64,000 bases of DNA from an uncultured Eubacteriales bacterium (GCA_900545935.1 URAP01000001.1:62001-126000), one strand, 5' to 3'; positions 7,728 to 15,849 are shown, counted from the stretch's first letter. Translations and numbers: made by a program. The notes: generated by a model from the sequence alone, not told the origin.

Positions 7728-8963
7728 ATGTCTCTATTCGGTGGTGTATTGACTATCACCGGTGTATCGTACCTGATGCTCACGCTGTTCGCTATTCTTG
7801 CCCTGGGCTATGCCCTCGGCAGAATAACGATAAAGGGTATCTCGCTCGGATCTGCCGGCGTGTTTATAGTTGCGCTCGTCTACGGTGCGTTCTTCTATAC
7901 GCATCTCGATGCCGCAATGGCTGAGGGCGCAAAAACCGCTCTTAAGATCGTTGAGAATATCGGACTGATACTCTTCGTATCGTCTGTCGGATTTATTGCA
8001 GGACCCAAATTTTTCTCTAACATGAAGCGTAATTTCAAGTCCTATGTTCTTATAGGCCTTGTTATCATCCTCTCGGGTGGCATCGCAGCTGCGCTGTGCA
8101 TACTGTTTGGCAGGACGGTCGGAGGAGAGACCGATTACGAGGGCTTTACCGCTATCGTTTCAGGACTCCTCTCCGGCGCGCTTACCTCTACCCCTGCGTT
8201 CTCTGCCGCAAAGGCAACGGTAGGAGAGGCATATGAGGATCTTGTGTCTGTCGGCTATGGAATCGCTTATCTCTTTGGCGTTATAGGTGTCGTACTGTTC
8301 GTTCAGCTCGTACCAAAACTCGAAAAAGCAGACATGAAGGTCGAGCGCGAAAAGATGCTCGCCGCCGGCAGCTCTGACGAGAAAAAAACAAAATCCCGCA
8401 TCGGAACACTCAAGATGGATCCGTTCGGTATTATGATGTTTTCGCTTGCTGCCGCTATCGGTCTTATAATCGGACTTGTAAAGATTCCGCTTAGCTCAGC
8501 AGGACTCAGCGGTACTACCTTCTCGCTAACCACAACCGGAGGATGCCTGCTTACGGCACTTGTTTTCGGTCATTTCGGCAAGTGCGGTAAGGTTTCGCTG
8601 ATGCCGGAGATATCGACGCTAAAGGTTTTCCGCGAGCTCGGATTGATATTCTTCCTTATTGGTGCAGGCGTTTCGGGTGGTGCTAATTTCGTCAATCACT
8701 TCAAGCCTATCTACTTCGTTTACGGTGTTGTCATTACTCTCCTGCCGATGATCCTCGGCTACTTCTTTGCAAAGCACGTACTCAAGCTCTGCTTGCTGAA
8801 CAGCATCGGTTCTATAACCGGAGGCATGACGAGTACACCTGCACTCGGAACCCTTATTAACTTTGCGGGCACAGAGGATGTTGCAGCAGCGTATGCCGCT
8901 ACATATCCGGTTGCGCTTGTAGCCGTTGTACTGCTGACGCAGCTGCTCATCGGCATATTCTAA
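7728..8963 (+). CDS. AspT/YidE-type membrane exchanger lacking RCK domains
   Basis: 411-residue integral membrane protein with two homologous hydrophobic halves of about five to six segments each. Recognisable AspT/YidE duplication motifs: LGRITIKGISLGSAG near the N-terminus, SGALTSTPAFSAAKA (about 148), and GSITGGMTSTPALGTLINFAG (about 362) followed by the last hydrophobic segment. AspT and YidE are about 550 residues with two RCK/TrkA-C domains between the halves. Here only a short charged linker (about 195-225) is present. AspT exchanges aspartate for alanine. Placed 15 bp behind the FrdA-like gene (AAGGAGC site), it may import a C4-dicarboxylate or aspartate and export the product, such as succinate. 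The family call is good; the substrate is inferred. Confidence 0.8.
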   Translation: MSLFGGVLTITGVSYLMLTLFAILALGYALGRITIKGISLGSAGVFIVALVYGAFFYTHLDAAMAEGAKTALKIVENIGLILFVSSVGFIAGPKFFSNMKRNFKSYVLIGLVIILSGGIAAALCILFGRTVGGETDYEGFTAIVSGLLSGALTSTPAFSAAKATVGEAYEDLVSVGYGIAYLFGVIGVVLFVQLVPKLEKADMKVEREKMLAAGSSDEKKTKSRIGTLKMDPFGIMMFSLAAAIGLIIGLVKIPLSSAGLSGTTFSLTTTGGCLLTALVFGHFGKCGKVSLMPEISTLKVFRELGLIFFLIGAGVSGGANFVNHFKPIYFVYGVVITLLPMILGYFFAKHVLKLCLLNSIGSITGGMTSTPALGTLINFAGTEDVAAAYAATYPVALVAVVLLTQLLIGIF

Positions 8964-9020
8964 TTCGGTTATTTCGACTTAGTATTTAAATCAAAAGAAT
9001 CCTTATTCCTAAGAAAGGAT

Positions 9021-9040
9021 GCCGCTGCATATGCGGCGGC
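9021..9040 (+). promoter_or_regulatory. GC hairpin before the ferredoxin-like gene
   Basis: GCCGCTGCAT followed by ATGCGGCGGC is an almost perfect 20-bp dyad with one G-T pair, 12 nt before the ATG of the small ferredoxin gene. It has no T-run, so it is more likely an mRNA stability or translation element than a terminator. The GGCGG of its 3' arm is the only Shine-Dalgarno-like sequence before that gene, so the fold would hide it. Confidence 0.4.
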
Positions 9041-9051
9041 GATAAATTACT

Positions 9052-9294
9052 ATGAAGGTTGTTGTATGTATCGGCAGCTCTTGCCACCTCAAGGGTTCGC
9101 ATCAGGTCGTTAGCTGCATCAAGCGTCTTATCGACGAAAACAATATTTCAGATAAGATTGAGCTTAGCGGTTCGTTCTGCTTCGGTCAGTGCCAGAATGA
9201 TGTCTGTGTTTCTATTGATGGTGTGATCCATTCGGTTAAGCCCGAGGATGCTCCGGAATTCTTTAAGCACGAGATTCTTGAAAAGCTCGCCTGA
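9052..9294 (+). CDS. Thioredoxin-like [2Fe-2S] ferredoxin
   Basis: 80-residue protein of the NuoE/HydC-type thioredoxin-like [2Fe-2S] ferredoxin fold. The four expected ligands are Cys6 and Cys11 (VCIGSSCHLKG) and Cys43 and Cys47 (FCFGQCQNDVCV), with extra Cys22 and Cys52. Such one-domain ferredoxins stand next to [FeFe]-hydrogenase and SpoIIE-type phosphatase genes in many Clostridia. Here it follows the AspT-like gene by 88 bp. It probably serves as an electron carrier or redox sensor for the upstream complex. The ribosome site is weak and lies in a hairpin arm. Confidence 0.85.
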   Translation: MKVVVCIGSSCHLKGSHQVVSCIKRLIDENNISDKIELSGSFCFGQCQNDVCVSIDGVIHSVKPEDAPEFFKHEILEKLA

Positions 9295-9308
9295 AAAGGG
9301 AAGCACCA

Positions 9309-9848
9309 TTGAAAAAAAAACTACATCACGGCGACGCCGTGAAAAAAAGTGTCAATATAATGATAGGTCCCCCCTCATCGCCCGATAGAGACGGACTGAT
9401 GATGGGGGACTTTTTCGGCAGCAAGGGAAAGCATATTGTTTGCGGCGGCACAACCGCACACCTTGCCGCATCATACCTCGGAAAGCCTCTCGAGGTCGTT
9501 CTCGACTATCAGAGCAGCACTATTCCGCCTATCGGAAAGATAGAGGGTGTGGAGCTTGTTACAGAGGGCGTTGTCACGATAGGTCTTGCACTCGAGGCTG
9601 CTAAGCGTTATCTGTCATACGGATGCGATGATTTTCGCGACACCGCCAAGACTGACGGCGTTTCCGCGCTCTGCAGACTGCTTTTTGATGCCGAAGAGCC
9701 GATTAATTTTTATATCGGTACTGCCGTAAATGATGCGCATCAGGCTCCTAAGCTCGAAATCGACTTCAATCATAAGATGGAGGTCATTAACGGACTTATA
9801 GACGCACTCGGAAAGATGCGTAAAGAGGTAACGGCTAAGTTTTATTGA
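9309..9848 (+). CDS. Stand-alone SpoIIE-phosphatase-associated C-terminal domain protein
   Basis: 179-residue protein starting at TTG 9309, with AAGGGA about 6-8 nt upstream; only 14 bp separate it from the ferredoxin gene. The segments GPPSSPDRD, HIVCGGTTAHLAASYLG, IPPIGKIEGVELVTEGVVTI and ALEAAKRYL resemble, from memory, the C-terminal domain of SpoIIE-family phosphatases encoded beside clostridial hydrogenase ferredoxins. The PP2C-type catalytic domain, with its Asp metal ligands, is absent, and the short gap leaves no room for it. It is therefore a natural single-domain form or a gene reduced from a longer ancestor. A GTG at about 9339 is an alternative start. Function unknown; context suggests it acts with the ferredoxin. 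Confidence 0.6.
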   Translation: MKKKLHHGDAVKKSVNIMIGPPSSPDRDGLMMGDFFGSKGKHIVCGGTTAHLAASYLGKPLEVVLDYQSSTIPPIGKIEGVELVTEGVVTIGLALEAAKRYLSYGCDDFRDTAKTDGVSALCRLLFDAEEPINFYIGTAVNDAHQAPKLEIDFNHKMEVINGLIDALGKMRKEVTAKFY

Positions 9849-9942
9849 TCTGTATCTCAAAAGACCAAAAAAGTGAATTGATATTATTGCTTATCAAGCG
9901 TGATGCACGTTATGTATTGCTTTGCGCACAGACAGCAGATAT

Positions 9943-9966
9943 CCGATACCGATACCGATACCGATA
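9943..9966. repeat. Hexanucleotide tandem repeat (CCGATA)x4
   Basis: Four perfect copies of CCGATA, followed by CGAT, lie between the convergent ends of the 179-residue gene and the membrane protein gene. This is a simple repeat in a spacer. No open frame or hairpin of note includes it. Confidence 0.85.
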
Positions 9967-9988
9967 CGATAATGTGTGCCTAATCGCA

Positions 9989-10447
9989 TCAGGCGCGTCT
10001 CGACTTCATTTTAGCTGCAATACTGTTTTTACGCTTTGTCGCTCGGTTTTTACCGTGCGACTTTTTGTTTTCTCCGATCAGCACCCCGATAAAGCAAATT
10101 ACAACGGCGCCTAGTACGGTAAGCAATCTTACAGATATCGAGAGCTGCGGAAGACAGCATTCTGCTTCGGTGTTTACAGTGCCGGTTATTATCGAAGCAA
10201 TTGCTAAAATGCCAAAATATGACAAGCATATAATGGCTGCACGAGGTGCAGAGCCTCGCGAATTCTTGCCGGCAAGATATCCGCATGATGCCGAAGAAGC
10301 TGCAAAAGTAAATATTGCAAAGGGAAGTATACCCGACGCGGGATTGGGCATTTTTAAGCAAACGGCAGCGCCAAGCGCCGCAATCGCAGCTGCGGCGAAA
10401 AAAGAAAGCAATACAATAAATACCGAGCTAATAATTTTATGCTTCAT
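9989..10447 (-). CDS. TIGR04086-like small membrane protein
   Basis: 152-residue protein with four predicted membrane segments: IISSVFIVLLSFFAAAAIAA, ILPFAIFTFAASSASCGYLA, AAIICLSYFGILAIASIIT and LLTVLGAVVICFIGVLIG. A basic C-terminal tail (KKSHGKNRATKRKNSIAAK) follows. Size and topology fit the TIGR04086/YrzE-type membrane family of unknown function found in Clostridia. The start MKHKIISS at 10447 is taken because GAGAGG lies 8 nt before it; the open frame continues 13 codons upstream without such a site. It is convergent with the redox operon. No function is proposed. Confidence 0.65.
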   Translation of the reverse strand: MKHKIISSVFIVLLSFFAAAAIAALGAAVCLKMPNPASGILPFAIFTFAASSASCGYLAGKNSRGSAPRAAIICLSYFGILAIASIITGTVNTEAECCLPQLSISVRLLTVLGAVVICFIGVLIGENKKSHGKNRATKRKNSIAAKMKSRRA

Positions 10448-10819
10448 ATGAATACCTCTCAGTTTTGCTTTCAAGCATAATTTCATAAGGTATAAATTGC
10501 ATCCTGCAATATACCGAATAATATCTTAAAATCGGGTGTCCGTTATAATGATTATTCAAATACAGAACAAACTATGATAGATACGCAAATAGATTTTAAA
10601 TACTCGCAGATTATAATCCGTAAAAAGTCTGAAGAAGGCTGATTTTCAGCAGCTCTTGATAACGGAAAGATTCAGTATACATTGCGCGAATAAAGAGCAG
10701 TTTCCGTCGCCTCGAATCCGCATTAGCTCCGAACAATAGTTTCCGCGTTAAAAACAGCGGGGCATTGTACTGAAACAGCCCGACAACACAACGGCACTGT
10801 TATAATAATTCGATACGGG

Positions 10820-10851
10820 AAATTACGTAAAATGCAAATTTTACGTAATTT
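10820..10851. repeat. Perfect 14-bp inverted repeat
   Basis: AAATTACGTAAAAT and ATTTTACGTAATTT flank a GCAA tetraloop, a flawless 32-bp dyad rich in A and T. No T-run follows on either strand, so it is not a standard terminator. It could be a protein-binding dyad, a small RNA hairpin, or the relic of a small element. Confidence 0.7.
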
Positions 10852-10870
10852 AGGGCAGTGTTTCGGCGAA

Positions 10871-10912
10871 GAAAAAATCAGGATGACATCGCGTTTGCAA
10901 TATCATCCTGAT
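10871..10912 (-). terminator. Rho-independent terminator of the spore protein gene
   Basis: Read on the minus strand, ATCAGGATGA pairs with TCATCCTGAT across a 16-nt loop and is followed by TTTTTTC. It stands about 110 nt past the stop of the small acid-soluble spore protein gene. Confidence 0.8.
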
Positions 10913-11019
10913 TTCGGCAAGCATTATCCTTTCGGCATCATAGTTTTCACACTACACCGTGTGAGCTGTTTTGCGCCGCAGTAAGGCTGCCGATTTTGTA
11001 ATTCGGAAATTCGCTCTGT

Positions 11020-11223
11020 TTATCGACCGGAATTCTTGAGGTCGTTCTCGTACTTCTGAATCATCTTCTTGACCATCTGTCCGCCGATGGAACCGGCCTG
11101 ACGAGAAGTCAGATCACCGTTATAACCGTTAGCGAGACTAACACCGACTTCGCTGGCAGCCTCCATCTTGAACTTGTCAAGTGCGCCCTTTGCTTCGGGA
11201 ACAAGATTCTTATTTGTAGACAT
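11020..11223 (-). CDS. Alpha/beta-type small acid-soluble spore protein (SASP)
   Basis: 67-residue protein with the SASP hallmarks: KNLVPEAKGALDKFKMEAASEVG and the second motif YNGDLTSRQAGSIGGQMVKKM. The EAAS/EVG stretch is the site cut by the germination protease GPR in this family. These proteins coat and protect DNA in the dormant spore and are broken down on germination. The ATG at 11223 is chosen because AAGGAGAT lies 6 nt before it; an upstream in-frame ATG at 11247 has no such site. The gene stands alone between terminators. It marks the organism as a spore former or a close relative of one. Confidence 0.95.
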   Translation of the reverse strand: MSTNKNLVPEAKGALDKFKMEAASEVGVSLANGYNGDLTSRQAGSIGGQMVKKMIQKYENDLKNSGR

Positions 11224-11536
11224 TTTGAAATCTCCTTGTATACTCATGCGGCGCTGATTCGCTGCCGCCTTTTCCTTTACAGAGCCTTTTCGGCTCTGAT
11301 ATTATTATGAGCGCATATAATAAGATTATTATGTCAAATTATGGCATGATAGCGCTATTATATAAAATCATGTTGTTTTCATCGGCAAAGGCATGAAACT
11401 GCCACAGGTGATTAGAATTATTGAATCGCAATGCCGTATCATTTAAAGATATAAGCGTAAATATATAGCGCGAGCCGCATCAAAATGACGAAGCTCGCGC
11501 TCGATTATACAAAATCAAATCAGGTCAACGATCGGT
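11224..11536. other. Spore gene leader and potD downstream region
   Basis: About 310 bp. On the minus strand the spore gene leader carries two small hairpins, AGAGCC-GAAAA-GGCTCT (11281-11297) and a GCGGC-rich one at about 11248-11270. A CATAATA about 90 nt before the start resembles the -10 of sigma-G/sigma-F promoters, but I could not place a matching -35. An inverted repeat at 11467-11501 lies behind potD. Confidence 0.5.
11467..11501 (-). terminator. Possible weak terminator behind potD
   Basis: AGCGCGAGC and GCTCGCGCT form a perfect 9-bp stem 36 nt past the potD stop. The downstream side on the minus strand is TATATATTTAC, a poor T-run, so termination may be partial. Confidence 0.45.
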
Positions 11537-12658
11537 TCAGTTGATCTTAACATTCTCCCAGAGAGTATTAATATAGCCGAGGGTGTCGTTATCGAGATTA
11601 CGGAATGCGAGGGTGTTATACTGCTCGGAAAAGCTGCCGAGCTCGGGATAAAGGATAGCCATTGCTTCGGCGCCCATTTCCTCGATATAAGAAGCGCTGT
11701 TATAGACAACACTGTTCGGTGACGCATAGTAGGTATACTCTGCATTTGCAACGGCAGGCTCCTCGGAAAGCATATAGTTTATAAATATCTCCGCAAGCTC
11801 CTTATTTTCGGCGCAGGAGGGGATGCACATAGCATCTACATAAAAATTGGTTCTCTCCGGATAGTAGAACTGCAGGTCAACATTATCCGCCTGAGCGTCG
11901 ACCATCGTGAAGTAGTCGCCGGCATAATATGCACCGATCGCTGCCTCGCCGGATTCCATCATATTGTAGATCTCATCCATGACGTAGCTATGAACGAGCG
12001 GGCGCTGTGCAAGAAGCTCATTATACGCCTTATCCCACTCTGCATGATCTGTAGTATTAACGTCGATTCCGAGCTTATACATCGCGGTGCCGAATGCGTC
12101 ACGGGAATTATTAAACTGAACTATTCGGTCGCTGTACTTTTCATTCCACATAAGATCCCAGTCGCCGGCATCAGCCTCGTCAACGACATTTGCGTCATAG
12201 ATAACACCGACAATGCCGTAGGTATAAGGAACGGTATATTTGTTATCGGGATCGTAATAGAGGCTCTTGAAGTTTTCGTCGATATTCTTGTAGTTAGGAA
12301 TATTATCAAAATTCAGCGGCTGGAGCAGCTCTTCGTCTGCCATTCTCGCTATCATGTAATCCGAGGGGATAATAACGTCGTAGCTGACTGCACCGCTCGA
12401 TATTTTGTTATACATATCCTCGTTTGATGCATAAGTAGTATAATTTACAGTGACCTTTTGACCGTAGTTTTCCTCATACCACTTTTCAAATTCGCGAACG
12501 GTATCAAAGCTGCCCTCGCTGCCGTCCGAAATATACTCACCCCAGTTGTAAACATTGAGCGTGAGCGAATTCGAGCTTCCGCAGGAGGTGAGTGCGGCAC
12601 CGAGTAGAACGGCTGCGGCTGTCATAATAGCTGCGTTTTTTACGGTTTTAAGCTTCAT
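11537..12658 (-). CDS. potD: Spermidine/putrescine ABC transporter, substrate-binding lipoprotein
   Basis: 373-residue solute-binding protein of the PotD/PotF family. The signal peptide ends in a lipobox, LGAALTSCGSS (Cys26), so the mature protein is lipid-anchored outside the membrane. Family features include LNVYNWGEYI right after the signal, DVIIPSDYMIARM (about 97) and AMCIPSCAENKELAEIFINY (about 280). It captures polyamines and delivers them to PotB/PotC. It is the last gene of potA-B-C-D; a 205-bp spacer, unlike the tight joints upstream, separates it from potC and carries a small CCGC-GAAA-GCGG hairpin. AAGGAG precedes the ATG. Polyamine specificity is by family only. Confidence 0.9.
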   Translation of the reverse strand: MKLKTVKNAAIMTAAAVLLGAALTSCGSSNSLTLNVYNWGEYISDGSEGSFDTVREFEKWYEENYGQKVTVNYTTYASNEDMYNKISSGAVSYDVIIPSDYMIARMADEELLQPLNFDNIPNYKNIDENFKSLYYDPDNKYTVPYTYGIVGVIYDANVVDEADAGDWDLMWNEKYSDRIVQFNNSRDAFGTAMYKLGIDVNTTDHAEWDKAYNELLAQRPLVHSYVMDEIYNMMESGEAAIGAYYAGDYFTMVDAQADNVDLQFYYPERTNFYVDAMCIPSCAENKELAEIFINYMLSEEPAVANAEYTYYASPNSVVYNSASYIEEMGAEAMAILYPELGSFSEQYNTLAFRNLDNDTLGYINTLWENVKIN

Positions 12659-12863
12659 ACTTAACTCCTTTTATTTATCAGATTTATCGTGGAGGATGCC
12701 GCTTTCGCGGTTTCTGTATTTTTGTAATATTGCTTGCATAATGCTTGCGCCTTCATACACGGCAGCATTATGTGAAACAAAATTCGGGACGGGGAATTTC
12801 GTTCATATTTCAGATCTGTTTCTGTGAGATCCCATAATATGGTGTGGCGGGTGATAACAGGTA

Positions 12864-13724
12864 TCACACTTCCCTATTTTCCTCTATGTGCGCGTGATGC
12901 TTACGCTGTCTGCGCTGTTCGCGGAGATGCTTTCGGTCATCGCTGTCGACGACATTGCTTATCAGCAACAGCGAGAGCGTCACAAAAAATATGATGGTCG
13001 CAAGAGCGTACATCTTAGGTGTGACCGTCTTTTTTGTCATGCCGTATATACGGATGGGCAGCGTTTCAAATCCGTTGCCGGATGTGAAATAGCTGATAAC
13101 AAAGTCGTCGAGCGACAGCGTGAATGCCATTATAGCACCGGTCACGATTCCCGGAAGTATCTCCGGCAGCTCGACCTTGAGAAACGCCCGCATGGGAGTG
13201 CAGCCGAGGTCCATTGCTGCCTCGGGAAGCGAATCATCCATCTGTCTGAGCTTCGGCAGCACCTGCAGTATAATATACGGCGTGCAGAATGTAACGTGTG
13301 CGACAAGCATCGTTCCGAAGCTTAGGCTCGTTGTCGCACCGAAAAATCTGCCGACGAAAACGAACATCAGCATCAGCGAGATACCGGTAATAATATCGGG
13401 ATTTGTCATCGGGATATCGGTGACGGTGTTCATTGCCGCCTTATACCAGCGCGAACGGAGCTTGTCGATACCGAGAGCGGCAAGCGTTCCGATAATCGTA
13501 GATATAGCCGTAGCCGAAGCAGCAAGAATAAGCGTGTTCTTGACCGATTCAAGGGTGTTGCGGTCGCGTAAAAGCTCCTCATACCATTTCAGTGAAAAGC
13601 CGGAGAAAACCGAAAGGCTCTTCCCTTCGTTAAACGAGAACACAAGCAGGACCGCGATAGGAGCAAAGAGAAAAATAAATATTATTGCGCTGTATATTTT
13701 AGCGGACAGCTTCATCTTATTCAT
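12864..13724 (-). CDS. potC: Spermidine/putrescine ABC transporter permease PotC
   Basis: 286-residue inner-membrane permease with about six membrane segments and the EAA loop EAAMDLGCTPMRAFLKVELP that docks with PotA. The start ATG 13724 is favoured because GGAGG lies 8 nt before it; a GTG at 13733 in the same frame would overlap that site. The ATG comes 1 nt after the potB stop, so the genes are translationally coupled. A basic His-rich tail (RRQRKHHAHIEENREV) ends the protein. It forms the translocation channel with PotB. Confidence 0.92.
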   Translation of the reverse strand: MNKMKLSAKIYSAIIFIFLFAPIAVLLVFSFNEGKSLSVFSGFSLKWYEELLRDRNTLESVKNTLILAASATAISTIIGTLAALGIDKLRSRWYKAAMNTVTDIPMTNPDIITGISLMLMFVFVGRFFGATTSLSFGTMLVAHVTFCTPYIILQVLPKLRQMDDSLPEAAMDLGCTPMRAFLKVELPEILPGIVTGAIMAFTLSLDDFVISYFTSGNGFETLPIRIYGMTKKTVTPKMYALATIIFFVTLSLLLISNVVDSDDRKHLREQRRQRKHHAHIEENREV

Positions 13725-13725
13725 C

Positions 13726-14619
13726 TCAATCACCTCCGTATACGAATCGCGACGTGCAGTACTTCATTATCGCCATACCGGCAAGAAGTATCAGCATAAG
13801 CACAAAAGCTATTGCAGCCGCAAAATGGAGATTGTTTGCGACATATTGTCCCTCGATGGCATCGCCGATGAGAAAGAATTTACCGCTTCCGAGCTTCTGT
13901 GATATATAGAAGGTACTGATTGAAGGGATGAGTACCATAGTTATACCCGAAATAATACCCGGCATACTCAGCGGCAGTACCACTCTGCGCAGCACAGAAA
14001 AGCCGTTGCAGCCGAGGTCTCGCGCTGCTTCAACGAGTCTGCCGTCGAGCTTGACGAGTATAGAGTATATCGGGAGAATCATATACGGGAAATAGTCATA
14101 TACCATTCCGATAATGACCGCCGTCTCTGTGCCGATAACATGTATCGGAGCAATTCCGAGCTTGTCGAGCAGACCGTTGACGATACCGGCATCCTGAAGA
14201 ATAGTCATCCATGCGTAGGTGCGGATAAGAAAGTTCATCCACATCGGTATCATTATCAGCGTCATCATGGTTTTCTGTGTTTTTTCCTTGGCGTGAGCCA
14301 TGATATAGGCGATAGGATAACCGAGCAGCAGGCATATTGCCGTAGAAATGACGGCGAGCTTTAGAGAGCGCAGGAATATGAGCAGATATGTGCGTACCTC
14401 GGCCGAGGTTCCGTCATCCTGAACAAGACTGCTCTTTGCGGTAAAGAAGCGCATGATATGCTCTGTCGTAAATGCGAAATTATTATCGGTAAAAGCGTAG
14501 TATGCAACGAATAACAGCGGGACAATAACGAACAGCAGCGACCATATCGAATACGGTGCGAGCACCGCGCGATAGGTCCCGTGAGTGAGCTTCTCCGTTT
14601 TTTTCTGTGACAGCCTCAT
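13726..14619 (-). CDS. potB: Spermidine/putrescine ABC transporter permease PotB
   Basis: 297-residue binding-protein-dependent transport permease. An N-terminal membrane segment (APYSIWSLLFVIVPLLFVAY) is followed by a periplasmic part and five further segments. The cytoplasmic EAA loop reads EAARDLGCNGFSVLRRVVLP. The start codon overlaps the potA stop (ATGA, 4 bp) and GAGGAAG inside potA serves as ribosome site. It pairs with PotC to form the channel of the polyamine importer. Confidence 0.92.
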   Translation of the reverse strand: MRLSQKKTEKLTHGTYRAVLAPYSIWSLLFVIVPLLFVAYYAFTDNNFAFTTEHIMRFFTAKSSLVQDDGTSAEVRTYLLIFLRSLKLAVISTAICLLLGYPIAYIMAHAKEKTQKTMMTLIMIPMWMNFLIRTYAWMTILQDAGIVNGLLDKLGIAPIHVIGTETAVIIGMVYDYFPYMILPIYSILVKLDGRLVEAARDLGCNGFSVLRRVVLPLSMPGIISGITMVLIPSISTFYISQKLGSGKFFLIGDAIEGQYVANNLHFAAAIAFVLMLILLAGMAIMKYCTSRFVYGGD

Positions 14620-15740
14620 TCGTCTTCCTCACTTTCCGGGTTGGCAAGCTCATCGAGCTCGTTTGAGAAGGAAGAATAGTCTCCGTACATACCCGAGTAT
14701 TCGGACTTTTTCATTATATGAATTGCGTCCGGCTCAAGCTCGATGCCGATAAAAGCACCCTCTTCAACGTGGTCGGTGGTCTGTATCATCCATTTAAAGC
14801 CGTCAATATCGACAATAGCCTCATTGTGCACACCCATAAATGTTACCGATGTGACCTTGCCGCGCAGCATACCGCGCTCGGGGGCTACGATGTCTACATC
14901 CTCGGGTCTTATGACAACATCGACAGACTCGCGGGGGGCAAAGCCGCTGTCAAGGCACTTAAAGGTCTGACCGCCGAACGAAACAATGTAGTCCTCTATC
15001 ATAATGCCGTCAACGATATTGCTCTCGCCGATAAAGTCGGCAACAAAGGCATTCTGCGGCTCATTGTATATATCGCTCGGAGTGCCTATCTGTTGTATCT
15101 TGCCCTCGCTCATAACGACAATGGTATCGGACATGCTCAGCGCCTCTTCCTGATCATGCGTGACGAAGATAAAGGTTATTCCGGTGTTCTTCTGTATCTT
15201 TTTCAGCTCCTGCTGCATATCCTTGCGCAGCTTCAGGTCAAGGGCGCCGAGAGGCTCGTCAAGGAGCAGGATCTTAGGCTCGTTTACGAGTGCACGTGCA
15301 ATAGCTACACGCTGCTGCTGACCGCCCGAGAGACTTGTGACGCGGCGTTCGGCGAAGCCGGAGAGCATAACCATTGAAAGCATGCGCTCTACCTTTTCCT
15401 TTATCTCCTTTTTCGGCAGTCCGCGCTCGCGAAGAGGAAACGCCACATTTTCAAAGACATTCAGATGCGGAAACAGAGCATACTTCTGAAATACGGTATT
15501 GACATGGCGCTTATGCGGCGGAACATCGTTTATACGCTCGCCCATAAAGATAACGTCGCCGCAGTCGGGATATTCAAAGCCGCCGATAATTCGCAGTGTG
15601 GTGGTCTTTCCGCAGCCTGAGGGACCGAGCAGCGTTATGAATTCATTGTCGTGTATGTCGAGACTGATGCCGTCAAGCACCGTTTCTCCGTCAAATGATT
15701 TGGAGATGTTTTTAAGTTCGATAATCTTTTTCATGTCCAT
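14616..15740 (-). CDS. potA: Spermidine/putrescine ABC transporter ATPase PotA
   Basis: 374-residue ABC ATPase with Walker A GPSGCGKTTT, signature LSGGQQQRVAIARAL, Walker B ILLLDEPLGALD and a switch His (FVTHDQEE). A C-terminal TOBE-type regulatory domain (about 240-350) ends in an acidic tail. It hydrolyses ATP to drive polyamine uptake through PotBC. The ATG at 15740 is only 3 nt from GGGAG; the third codon, ATG 15734, has a better 9-nt spacing and may be the true start. It is the first gene of the operon. Its leader carries a strong terminator 70 nt upstream and no obvious promoter between that and the ATG. Confidence 0.93.
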   Translation of the reverse strand: MDMKKIIELKNISKSFDGETVLDGISLDIHDNEFITLLGPSGCGKTTTLRIIGGFEYPDCGDVIFMGERINDVPPHKRHVNTVFQKYALFPHLNVFENVAFPLRERGLPKKEIKEKVERMLSMVMLSGFAERRVTSLSGGQQQRVAIARALVNEPKILLLDEPLGALDLKLRKDMQQELKKIQKNTGITFIFVTHDQEEALSMSDTIVVMSEGKIQQIGTPSDIYNEPQNAFVADFIGESNIVDGIMIEDYIVSFGGQTFKCLDSGFAPRESVDVVIRPEDVDIVAPERGMLRGKVTSVTFMGVHNEAIVDIDGFKWMIQTTDHVEEGAFIGIELEPDAIHIMKKSEYSGMYGDYSSFSNELDELANPESEEDE

Positions 15741-15810
15741 ACTCTCCCGTATCTGCCGCTGCTGCGGTCAATATTTCACGTTCCTCGGCGCTGCGGAGCG
15801 TGCATACATA

Positions 15811-15849
15811 AAATAAAAAAGCGGCACGCTGCCCGGCAGCATGTCGCTT
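15811..15849 (-). terminator. Intrinsic terminator in the potA leader (candidate attenuator)
   Basis: On the minus strand AAGCG-a-CATGCTGCC pairs with GGCAGCGTG-c-CGCTT (one A/C mismatch, one G-T pair), followed directly by TTTTTTATTTT. It stands about 70 nt before potA. GCATGTC, at 15890-15896 on the opposite side of the leader, could pair with the GACATGC of the terminator's 5' arm, giving a competing 7-bp fold. Confidence 0.8.

Larger units (their letters stand above)
10448..11019. other. Intergenic stretch without a supported gene
   Basis: About 570 bp, AT-rich, between two minus-strand genes. I see a perfect hairpin at 10820-10851 and the terminator at 10871-10912, which belongs to the spore protein gene. 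The remaining part, about 10490-10815, has no convincing open frame, promoter pair or RNA motif. Confidence 0.6.

Noticed and set aside
9943..9966. CRISPR-like array
   Set aside because: The repeat unit is only 6 bp with no spacers. No cas genes occur in the window.
9845..10114. 89-codon plus-strand frame containing the CCGATA repeats
   Set aside because: Repeat-derived RYRYRY residues, overlap with the end of the membrane protein gene on the other strand, and no ribosome site.
12661..12867. 68-codon minus-strand frame filling the potC-potD gap
   Set aside because: It starts at a GTG overlapping the potC stop without a ribosome site, has no family features, and its composition is not protein-like. 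Its 3' end contains the potD ribosome site. I treat the gap as a spacer.
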